A stretch of 64,000 nt of DNA from the NCBI GenBank assembly GCA_018266215.1, contig JAFEAV010000008.1, positions 1 through 64,000 of the forward strand, written 5' to 3'. The notes under the pieces were generated by a model, which saw only the letters and a list, made by a program, of their open reading frames with translations, was not told where the DNA came from and made no database searches. The first letter of the stretch is position 1. Each line of letters starts with the position of its first letter. The DNA is from Cyanobacteria bacterium SZAS LIN-3 (lineage in GTDB: Bacteria; Cyanobacteriota; Vampirovibrionia; Obscuribacterales; Obscuribacteraceae). Both the position numbers and the translations under genes were made by a program. Below are positions 26,118 through 33,429 of this stretch, piece after piece.

Positions 26118-26434
26118 CGCCAAGCGCACCTTGACAAACTCTCGGTTTGGTAATACATTTGGCGTGTCAGAAACTTATTCTGGCATTGTTCACCTTTACT
26201 AGAACCAGATCGGAGTCGCATCTAACTGCCATGCATTGCATGTCAGCTAGTTTCACTTGGCCAAAAGCCCTGTGGACGACTCTGTGCTACCACATTTACC
26301 ACCATATCCGACGTAGCGGTATTACTGCCGCCGTTTCAACGCGCTGTTAATTGGTTGCTCGTCAATCAATTAAGACTGAGTTGTTCGGCTGCGGCTTGCC
26401 TGATCTTCGTGCGGAAAATTTGAGGATAAAAATT
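26118..26434. other. Intergenic region
   Basis: About 315 bases between two plus-strand genes. A 67-codon frame (26147-26350) crosses it but has no ribosome binding site and an odd composition rich in His, Cys and Thr, so it is not called a gene. I see no strong terminator for the upstream gene. The promoter of the VWA gene should lie here, but no clear -35/-10 pair stands out. Confidence 0.35.
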
Positions 26435-27484
26435 ATGAGTACAATAAAAGACACCGCGCTATTGGCCATTACCGCCGCCCTTGCTGCCCACACCATAGTG
26501 TCACTGGTCTATGGGCCTGCGGCCAAGTCAGCGCCACCCCCAGCGATTGCTGAGGCGACAGCCGTTCGTGTTGCGGAGCCGACCGCAACCCCGCTTGCTT
26601 CGATTCCGGACGCTCCTATAAGCCCCGGCAAACATGCGCGACTGGATCTGGCTTTTTGCATAGACACAACCGGCTCTATGCAGGGCGAGATCAACACTGT
26701 TAAAGCAAAAGTCAAATCAATGGTTGCGAAGCTTTCCTCCGGGCAGCCCAAGCCGGTCGTGCGAGTTGGTCTGGTGGCGTACCGGGATACTGGCGATGCT
26801 TATGTCACCAGGGTTTTCCCTTTCTCCGCCGATATTGATAAAGTAGTCAAAGACATCTCCGCTCTCGATGCTGACGGCGGTGGTGATGGTCCGGAGGCTG
26901 TCGATCAGGGGCTGCACGCTGCCCTCAACGAGCTGCAATGGGACAGCGGCAAGAAGACCGCCAGATTACTCTACGTGATAGGTGATGCACCTCCGCACGA
27001 AGACTCCAATCTGACGGCCGAGGCCAGAACGGCAGCTGCTAAAAAAATCTGCGTCAGTGCTATTTCCTGCCAGGGCCTTGACGGGTATGGAGCCGAAGGA
27101 CTTAAACCATTCAGAGAAATTGCCGCTCTGACCAACGGTACCTTCGAGGAGCTGGCTTATCGTCAGGAGTTGGTGGACTCTGAAGGGCACCGTGCCACTC
27201 TCGTGGTATCGGGCGGCAAGACCTATAGCGTCAAGTCGACTGACAAAGATGCCTGGAAGTCCGGCGCGACTGATCTGGTAGCCCACGGTGAGGCTGTCCC
27301 TGTCCCCTCCCTTCAAGGTGCGACGAACGGCACAATAATTCCGTCAGGGAGTGACGCTTCTGTGATATGCGGCGTCAATACGGCTGGTACTGTGCGAGTC
27401 GTTGATTCCGGCCGTATCGATAACAACATGGAGGATGTGATGCTCAAAGGGGCGCAAGACTTGATGTCTAAGCTGTCCAAGTAG
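26435..27484 (+). CDS. Exported von Willebrand factor A (VWA) domain protein
   Basis: 349 residues from the ATG at 26435, which has GAGG nine bases upstream; the frame is open 28 codons further without a site. An N-terminal hydrophobic segment (about residues 8-27) exports or anchors it. A Pro/Ala-rich linker precedes a VWA domain (about 68-265) whose metal site reads D77-T-T79-G-S81, a conservative version of DxSxS, followed by VGLVAYRDTGD and LLYVIGDAPPH. VWA domains bind protein ligands through a divalent cation. The C-terminal 80 residues are strand-rich and unassigned. A GC-rich hairpin followed by T-runs comes after the stop. Confidence 0.8.
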   Translation: MSTIKDTALLAITAALAAHTIVSLVYGPAAKSAPPPAIAEATAVRVAEPTATPLASIPDAPISPGKHARLDLAFCIDTTGSMQGEINTVKAKVKSMVAKLSSGQPKPVVRVGLVAYRDTGDAYVTRVFPFSADIDKVVKDISALDADGGGDGPEAVDQGLHAALNELQWDSGKKTARLLYVIGDAPPHEDSNLTAEARTAAAKKICVSAISCQGLDGYGAEGLKPFREIAALTNGTFEELAYRQELVDSEGHRATLVVSGGKTYSVKSTDKDAWKSGATDLVAHGEAVPVPSLQGATNGTIIPSGSDASVICGVNTAGTVRVVDSGRIDNNMEDVMLKGAQDLMSKLSK

Positions 27485-27492
27485 ATGGAGTG

Positions 27493-27556
27493 GCCGGCGG
27501 GAGCGGGGATTGCCTCGCTCCGGGCCGGCTGCGCGAAGTTTTATTCCCGTTTTTTA
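27493..27556 (+). terminator. Probable terminator after VWA gene
   Basis: A GC-rich hairpin with arms GCCGGC (27493-27498 with 27524-27529) and GGAGCG (27500-27505 with 27516-27521) around a ten-base loop starts eight bases after the stop codon. T-rich stretches (TTTTA, then CGTTTTTT) follow about 10-27 bases later. The spacing to the T-run is longer than ideal. Confidence 0.5.
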
Positions 27557-27645
27557 CAGGCTACTGGAACAAAATCATTAAACGGCCCTCGTCTGCATCA
27601 TAGCCTGGCCGCTATGCCCATCCTATTTACCTGTTGGACGCACTA

Positions 27646-28719
27646 ATGACCCTATCGAACCGCCTCCGGGCGGGCGCTATAACGCTGACGCTTTCCCTGG
27701 CAAGCTCCACATCATTTGCCTGGGCGATAGAAGCCCCTGAGCTGATGCCCGACGGTAACGCCCCCTCTCCGCCGGGCGCGATCATCGCCCAACCTGCGGC
27801 GCCGGTGCAGGACGCGACATCGGTGGTTGTGCCCGATGCGCCGAAGGTCCCGCGCCTGGCCCTGGTCCTCGCTGGTGGTGGCAGCCGCGGAGTGGCGCAT
27901 ATCGGCGTGATGAAAGTCTTCAAGACCGCCGGTATTCCGGTGGATTATGTTGCAGGCAGTAGTATGGGCGCGCTACTAGGTGGTTTATACGCCGCAGGCG
28001 TCGACCCGGACGACCTCGAGAAATTAGCCCTGTCTGGCAAGTTGCGCAAGGCATTCTTGCCTGTACCAGTGGGCCTGCAAGCTACCGTGGGTGTCCCCAA
28101 ATACCTTCTTTTGCGGATGATGTTTTTTAAGCCCAAGATTGGACTCTATAGCGGTAAATCAATTTCCAGTTTCGTCCACGACAATCTGCCTGAGCATGTG
28201 CGTAATATAGAGGACCTCAAGATCCACTTTGCTGCAGTTGCAATTAACTTGGATGATACAAGACCCGTATGGCAAAAGACCGGTGATCTTGGAGAGGCTG
28301 TGCGTGCCAGCTGTACGGTACCCTTCTTTTACCAACCGGTTTGTCGCGATAATATGGTCTTGGTCGATGGTGGCATCCGCAGTAATTTACCGACGGCAGC
28401 TGGTTTAGCCACCGGCTCTCCTATCGTTATTGGTGTGAAGCTTCACTCCTTTCTAGAAAGCGTGGACAAAAAGAGCAACGACACATGTTTGCGTTACGCC
28501 GATCGACTGACCAGCATTCTCATGGCAGAGATTGAAAGTAAAGCTGTGGGCCAGGCGGATTTGCTGATTGAGCCTAAGGTGCAGTATATGGCACTGTTCT
28601 CGTTTAGCAAAGCAAACCTGAAGCGCGCCATCGCTGCCGGAGAAGAGGCGGCGTGGAAAATGGTGCCGCAGATAAAAGCTCGCTTGCAACTGCCCGCGGT
28701 GGCACAAACTACGCGCTGA
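27646..28719 (+). CDS. Patatin-like phospholipase (RssA/YlbK-like)
   Basis: 357 residues from the ATG at 27646; a TTG four codons earlier is also possible. A signal-like hydrophobic segment (about residues 8-27) and a Pro/Ala linker precede the patatin domain (about 70-270). All hallmarks are present: the oxyanion loop GGGSRG (77-82), the nucleophile elbow GSSMG with Ser106, and VDGG with Asp241 completing the Ser-Asp dyad. Such enzymes hydrolyse acyl chains of lipids; the export signal suggests it works at the membrane or outside the cytoplasm. The gene converges on the WD40 gene, with 24 bases between the stops. Confidence 0.85.
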   Translation: MTLSNRLRAGAITLTLSLASSTSFAWAIEAPELMPDGNAPSPPGAIIAQPAAPVQDATSVVVPDAPKVPRLALVLAGGGSRGVAHIGVMKVFKTAGIPVDYVAGSSMGALLGGLYAAGVDPDDLEKLALSGKLRKAFLPVPVGLQATVGVPKYLLLRMMFFKPKIGLYSGKSISSFVHDNLPEHVRNIEDLKIHFAAVAINLDDTRPVWQKTGDLGEAVRASCTVPFFYQPVCRDNMVLVDGGIRSNLPTAAGLATGSPIVIGVKLHSFLESVDKKSNDTCLRYADRLTSILMAEIESKAVGQADLLIEPKVQYMALFSFSKANLKRAIAAGEEAAWKMVPQIKARLQLPAVAQTTR

Positions 28720-28743
28720 TATTCATGTGATGCAGCTCGGGGA

Positions 28744-29841
28744 TTATTGCCCCATTTGCCAGATGCGCAACGAATAGTCATTGCTGCCGGTCATGGCCAG
28801 GGAACCGTCTTGCGTGAACGCCAGTGACCACATGCCCAGGTCGCCGACTTTGTACAGGCTGAGCTCTGTGCCGCTGTCCACGTCCCAGATACGGAAAGTT
28901 TTGTCGAGGCCGCCGCTGATAATGCGCTTGCCGTCATTCAAAAAGTTGGCTTTCAGGACCCAATTGCCGTGTCCGTTGAAGCTTCGGATTTCAGTGCCGC
29001 TTGCGGCGTTCCAGAGGCGTATTGTCAGATCGCGGCCGGCTGAGAGGACTTTTGTGCCGTCAGCGGAGAAAGCTACTGAGAGGATTCTGTCTTTGTGCCC
29101 GGTTAGCTGGCGCAGGAGTTTGCCCTCAGAGACGCTCCAGAGGCTTACCACATTGTCGCTGCCACCCGAGACGAGGCTTGCTCCGTCGGAGGAAAATGCC
29201 ATGCATTCTACGGTACCGAGATTGCCTTGCAGGCATTTGACTTCTTTGCCGGTGGTGCTGTCCCAGAGGTGGATGTTGCCATCAAACCCAGTGGAGGCTA
29301 TGAGTTTGCCGTCCGGCGACCAGGCGAGGCTGGTGACCACGTTATTGTGGCCGTCAAATGTCACTGTCTGCGTGCCGCTCTGCAGGTCCCAAACCCGGGC
29401 GGTCATGTCGTTGCTGCCCGATACGGCGCGATTGGCGTCTGGGGCAAGCGCTACACAATTGACTTCACCCTTGTGACCTTCGAGACGCTTGAGTTCCTTT
29501 CCCGTTTCTGCATCCCAGAAACGCACGGTGCGGTCGTTGCTGCCCGAGATGAGCTTTTTGCCGTCGGCGGAGAAGGCGGCACTGCGGCACCAATCGATAT
29601 GTCCTGTCAGGGCGCGTAATTCTGTGGCCAGCTTCGATTTATCTGTCGGTGTGGCAGCAGGGGCAGGCGCTGCCGCCGGAGTAGTCGGAGCCTGTTCAGC
29701 AGGCTTTTCAGTTGACTGTTTTTGCTCTTCCGGCGCTTTCTGGTCTTCGGCGCGGAGCGGCGCTAACGATGCATAAGAGAGGGCAGTAGTGGCCGCCAGA
29801 ACTATCGATATCTTTGCTGCTTGACTGCCTTTGTTCTTCAT
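28744..29841 (-). CDS. Exported seven-blade WD40 protein
   Basis: 365 residues from the ATG at 29841; the frame reaches a TTG at 29895, but the later ATG begins a normal signal peptide (core about residues 9-27, cleaved near LRAED). A Glu/Pro/Ala/Thr-rich linker (about 31-72) leads to seven WD40 repeats, each ending in WD, WS, WN or WQ, such as RTVRFWDAETG, MTARVWDLQSG and LTIRLWNAASG. They should close a seven-bladed propeller, a scaffold for protein contacts. No kinase or other domain is attached. Confidence 0.9.
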   Translation of the reverse strand: MKNKGSQAAKISIVLAATTALSYASLAPLRAEDQKAPEEQKQSTEKPAEQAPTTPAAAPAPAATPTDKSKLATELRALTGHIDWCRSAAFSADGKKLISGSNDRTVRFWDAETGKELKRLEGHKGEVNCVALAPDANRAVSGSNDMTARVWDLQSGTQTVTFDGHNNVVTSLAWSPDGKLIASTGFDGNIHLWDSTTGKEVKCLQGNLGTVECMAFSSDGASLVSGGSDNVVSLWSVSEGKLLRQLTGHKDRILSVAFSADGTKVLSAGRDLTIRLWNAASGTEIRSFNGHGNWVLKANFLNDGKRIISGGLDKTFRIWDVDSGTELSLYKVGDLGMWSLAFTQDGSLAMTGSNDYSLRIWQMGQ

Positions 29842-29981
29842 TGTATGCCTGTTTCCTTTTGCATTGACGGGGTGGATTTTCTTGTCGCGTGCCAATTATA
29901 AACCGGCGCGTTGTTCCCTTTACTACTGGCTCTGCTCAGTGTACGATTTGCACTGCTAGTTCGTGTTAAGGGTAGCTACGC

Positions 29982-30908
29982 GTGTCAAATCATACAACTA
30001 GCTTGATTCTTGCCGCTATTGCGTCATTCTTCCTGCCGGGCCGCGCGCTCAGCCAGACCGTTGTTGTGCCGCCACTTGAGCGTCCCGGGTTTTACAGCAC
30101 GCTCTCCCCTAAGACCGATTACGCCGAAGAGCACCTGCGTGGACCGTCCTTTGGTGCCCCTCGAGGCGGCCTGAAAGCCCCGGCAAAGGCACCGTTGATG
30201 GTTACTTTCGGCGACCTTATCACCAGTCCCGGGCCATTTCTCAGTCGATTGCCCGCCGAGCCTTTCAGATGTCTTGTCCTTAACGGCACCACTATTCAAG
30301 ACAAGGACATGGCTCAAGTGGCGCGCCTCAAGAACCTGCGCAGACTGGAATTAAACAACACTGATATTACCGACAAAGGTCTGGCTCAAATCGCAAGTCT
30401 GACACAGCTTGAATATCTTGATGTCAGTCACACAAAGATCAACGGAACCTTTCTGGCCAAGTTGTCCGGCCTTAAGCAGCTTCGGGCATTAAAAATGCAC
30501 GGCAATAATATTGATACCACCAGTCTCGTTGCACTCAAGCAGTTTAATAAATTGGCTTTGCTTTTCGTGTCTCAGTGCCACCTGCGCAATCCTGATCTGA
30601 AGATGATTGGCGAAAATCATGAGTTAACCGACCTGGCGATTGGTGAAGACCCTCTGATTTCCGACAAAGGGATGCCGGAATTGAAGCCTTTGCATAAGTT
30701 GGCCAGCCTCAATGTTGCCGAGACCCAGGTAACTTCCAGGGGACTGCTGACTTTGAAGGGATTGCCTATTACCGATATTAAGGTCACGCCGACTGCTTTG
30801 ACGGCTGCGGAGAGGAATAACCTGCAAAAGGTTTTTCCGCGACTTTCTTTTCGCTTTGATGACTCACGCAACAAGTCTCTGACTATTTACAAAGAAATGT
30901 TTGAATAG
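29982..30908 (+). CDS. Secreted leucine-rich-repeat protein
   Basis: 308 residues with a GTG start (AGGG ten bases upstream) and a signal peptide (about residues 1-24, ending RALS). After a Pro-rich linker, six or seven LRR units follow from about residue 90 (LRRLELNNTDITDKGL, LEYLDVSHTKING, LRALKMHGNNIDTTSL). The end of the LRR domain, LTAAERNNLQKVFPRLSFRF, closely resembles the C-terminal cap of the LRR parts of the two kinase-type genes just downstream on the other strand. This suggests a shared LRR family in this locus. The gene converges on the truncated kinase-LRR gene, with 16 bases between the stops. Confidence 0.85.
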   Translation: MSNHTTSLILAAIASFFLPGRALSQTVVVPPLERPGFYSTLSPKTDYAEEHLRGPSFGAPRGGLKAPAKAPLMVTFGDLITSPGPFLSRLPAEPFRCLVLNGTTIQDKDMAQVARLKNLRRLELNNTDITDKGLAQIASLTQLEYLDVSHTKINGTFLAKLSGLKQLRALKMHGNNIDTTSLVALKQFNKLALLFVSQCHLRNPDLKMIGENHELTDLAIGEDPLISDKGMPELKPLHKLASLNVAETQVTSRGLLTLKGLPITDIKVTPTALTAAERNNLQKVFPRLSFRFDDSRNKSLTIYKEMFE

Positions 30909-30924
30909 CGAGTGCTTCCTTGCG

Positions 30925-31887
30925 CTAAAACTGTTCTCGAATATTTTTCGCAATTGATGGGGGCGTGAATCTGAAATTGTTGGGATACATCGCCTCCAGT
31001 TTCTTTCTGTTGGCGCTCGACCAGGCCTGCTTTGGCAGGTTCAAGCTCGTCAGGTGTTTGAAGCTCTTGAAGTATTGAATTGCCTTTGAACTCAAGTGAG
31101 CATTGCCTATGTTCAGGGCCATCAGGGAAGGCATTGAGGCAAGATTCAAGATATCCTCGTCGGTCAGTACGTTATTTTCATCGCCCGATATAATTGTAAG
31201 TGTCATAATACCGGGATTGGTGCTGATTTCTTTCACTGTTTTGTGAGAGAGGATGATGTTGTGCAGCCAGAGGTCTCTCAAGTTTTTATGCCTGGCAAAT
31301 CCTTCGAACAGCGCATCAATGTTGTTTGATTTGCTGCTTGAATCCTTAACGTTTTCCAGATGAAGCGCATTGATGCTGGACAGGATTTTGAGTTGGGTAA
31401 AACTCTTTGAAGGAAATGCGCAATGGCTCAGCGATAGCGATTGCAGATGCTTGAGCCTGTCTAGATTGCCCAGCTCTTTATCTGAATCGTAAAAGAAGTC
31501 CTCCAGATAGAGGTTTGTCAGTTTAGTCCACTTTGAGATAATGTCTGTTAGTTTTTCCAGACTCTGGGCGCTGCAGCGGAGCTCGCTGAATTCATCCACA
31601 TTGAATCTGCTCAGCAGTCCGACCTCACCGGTATTACCGTCCAGGCGGAAGCATAGCCTCCCGTCGGCGGGCAGGCTAAAATCGCCCTCCGCCTGAAATC
31701 TCATCCAGGTAGCGGTGGTAATTTGCTCCGGTCTTAAAATTTTCAGGGCATAGATTGACTGCATAATCATGTGCTTGGCACGAAAGACCATGCCCATGCC
31801 GCCCTCCCCGAGCCGTTCCAGCAGGCAGTAGTCCGAGCCTACTATGTCTCCGACTTTATAGGTTATGGCGCGATCTTCGCTTGTCAC
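30925..31887 (-). CDS. Kinase N-lobe fragment fused to LRR domain (deleted paralogue)
   Basis: 320 residues, starting at a GTG whose bases overlap the TGA of the upstream TPR gene (GTGA). Residues 1-67 are nearly identical to the start of the full kinase at 33430-35493: the glycine loop GEGGMGMVF and Lys49 in ALKILRP. At about residue 68 the sequence jumps directly into the membrane-distal LRR part (DGRLCFRLD...), matching about residue 431 of the full kinase. The catalytic loop HRD, DFG, the rest of the C-lobe and the TM segment are absent, so it cannot be a kinase or a membrane protein. The frame is kept, the LRRs and cap are intact and the start is coupled, which argues it is still translated. 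It could compete with the full-length paralogue for LRR partners (inference). Confidence 0.8.
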   Translation of the reverse strand: MTSEDRAITYKVGDIVGSDYCLLERLGEGGMGMVFRAKHMIMQSIYALKILRPEQITTATWMRFQAEGDFSLPADGRLCFRLDGNTGEVGLLSRFNVDEFSELRCSAQSLEKLTDIISKWTKLTNLYLEDFFYDSDKELGNLDRLKHLQSLSLSHCAFPSKSFTQLKILSSINALHLENVKDSSSKSNNIDALFEGFARHKNLRDLWLHNIILSHKTVKEISTNPGIMTLTIISGDENNVLTDEDILNLASMPSLMALNIGNAHLSSKAIQYFKSFKHLTSLNLPKQAWSSANRKKLEAMYPNNFRFTPPSIAKNIREQF

Positions 31888-33338
31888 TTGCCTGTGCCTT
31901 TTGGGGCCAGATTTTGCATGATTTTGGCTTTGAGTTTGAGCAGTTCCGGTTTATTGCCGTCAGCTTTTTTAATGGCAGCATTGCAGTCGTTCAGTGCGCT
32001 TTTCCAGTCGCCGATGTGTATGTAGGCGTTGGCGCGACCTTCCAGTGCATCCTGATCAAAATCTTCATTGTTGATGGCGGCCGTATAGTCTTTGATGCTT
32101 TCCTGCCATTTTCCCTGGGTTTCATATATTTTTGCACGGCACAGGAGCGCGTTGGTTTCTCCCATCGAGGATTTGACCAGATTGTTAGCCATATTCAGGG
32201 CTTTCTCAGTTTGCCCCAATTTGCTAAATGCCGTGGCTGCCATCTGCAGGCAGTGAATATCTTTGGGATTGCCTTTGACCAGCCGCTCAAGCTCCTCCAG
32301 GGCTTCTTTTTTCTTGCCTTCCGCCGTCAAAAAGTCAACATTGAGAATCTTCGCGTCCAGATCATCGGGAGCGAGCTTCAGGCAACTGGTCAGGTCGGCT
32401 CTGGCCGGGCCCAGCTTGCCCAGGGTGCGGTAGGCGGAAGCCCTCAGATAATAGATGTCGGCAAGTGTCACCGCTGATTCGTCATAGGCACGGCCGCCGC
32501 TTTTGCATCGACCTGTCTCGGCAATATCCACGATCGCCACTACTGACGGTGCCAAACTGATGATTTTGCTATAGTCTTTAATTGCCTCTTCCAGCCTGCC
32601 TGAGTCTAAAAATGCGTCCGCTCGAAAATAGTATGGCAGAGGATCATTCGGTTGTTTCTTGATGATGGAATTGAAGTCTTCAATTGCTTCTGAGGTGGTG
32701 GACGCATTGAGTCTTATCAGACCGCGCAGATAATGAGAGTAAGTGTTGTCCGGTTGCACCGCCACGGCTTTGTCGGCAAGACTGAGAGCGCCGGGCATAT
32801 CCAGGGCTTCCCGGGTATCTCTGGCTGATTGTTGCAGGCGCAGTTTGGTGCCCATCGCTTTTGCCGATGCCGCTTCCCTAAATTTGTGCAGGGATTGTTT
32901 GGCCGATGCCAGGTTGAGATAATCGAGCCAGTTGGCCCAGCGCAGCATGTCCAGCTCATTTAGTTTGATGCTTGTTTCCAGTTCTTTTTCGGCCAGTGCC
33001 GGCTGTCGCAGCTCGAGATAGCACAGCCCCAGCCGACTGTGGACGCCGCCTTTGTATCGCGCGACATTCAGAGCTTTATTTAGATCGACCAGCGCTTCCT
33101 TGGGACGATTGAGATTGAGTAGAGTTTCCGCCCGCCCCAAAAGGACAAATGGGTCGTCAGGTCTTGTTGTAAGTGCTTTCGTGAAGTGTGTTAGGGCGGC
33201 GGCATTTTTATTGGCCCCGTAAGCCTGGATGCCCAGTTGCAATTCGTTTATGCCAGGTGCCAGTGCCAGGGCTGGTGAAGTCATGGTGAGGCAAACCATC
33301 AGAATACCGACTTTCCACCGCGACTTCCTTGTTACCAT
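31884..33338 (-). CDS. Exported TPR protein
   Basis: 484 residues from the ATG at 33338, which begins a signal peptide (core about residues 9-22, ending ALALA) and has AAAGGA eleven bases upstream. The frame is open 53 codons further into the kinase gene, but that stretch is unlikely to be translated. About ten TPR units fill residues 30-480 (PFVLLGRAETLLNLNRPKEAL, PYYFRADAFLDSGRLEEAI, ALLCRAKIYETQGKWQESI). It lies between the full kinase-LRR gene (92 bases upstream) and the deleted copy, whose start overlaps its stop, so all three should be one operon. A role as an extracytoplasmic partner of the kinase ectodomain is plausible but inferred. Confidence 0.8.
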   Translation of the reverse strand: MVTRKSRWKVGILMVCLTMTSPALALAPGINELQLGIQAYGANKNAAALTHFTKALTTRPDDPFVLLGRAETLLNLNRPKEALVDLNKALNVARYKGGVHSRLGLCYLELRQPALAEKELETSIKLNELDMLRWANWLDYLNLASAKQSLHKFREAASAKAMGTKLRLQQSARDTREALDMPGALSLADKAVAVQPDNTYSHYLRGLIRLNASTTSEAIEDFNSIIKKQPNDPLPYYFRADAFLDSGRLEEAIKDYSKIISLAPSVVAIVDIAETGRCKSGGRAYDESAVTLADIYYLRASAYRTLGKLGPARADLTSCLKLAPDDLDAKILNVDFLTAEGKKKEALEELERLVKGNPKDIHCLQMAATAFSKLGQTEKALNMANNLVKSSMGETNALLCRAKIYETQGKWQESIKDYTAAINNEDFDQDALEGRANAYIHIGDWKSALNDCNAAIKKADGNKPELLKLKAKIMQNLAPKGTGK

Positions 33339-33429
33339 TTTTGCTGGTATCCTTTCAAACTGTCCGCCACTGAGCTGCCAATGATAGCGCAAAAGCTGCC
33401 TCGGAGCATGATCGATGCAGCTTTTACAA

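Noticed and set aside
24741-26129. Minus-strand frames of 155 and 180 codons opposite the nitronate monooxygenase-like gene
   Set aside because: The plus-strand frame has a strong ribosome binding site and clear family motifs; the antisense frames have none.
26147-26350. 67-codon frame between the oxygenase and VWA genes
   Set aside because: It has no ribosome binding site and an odd composition (His-, Cys- and Thr-rich), so it is likely non-coding.
28781-29776. Plus-strand frames of 231, 130 and 95 codons opposite the WD40 gene
   Set aside because: The minus-strand frame carries seven WD40 repeats; the others are complements of that sequence.
30925-31887. Reading the kinase-LRR fragment as a plain pseudogene
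   Set aside because: The frame is intact across the deletion, the start is coupled to the upstream gene and the LRR cap is preserved. I list it as a coding gene with lost kinase function.
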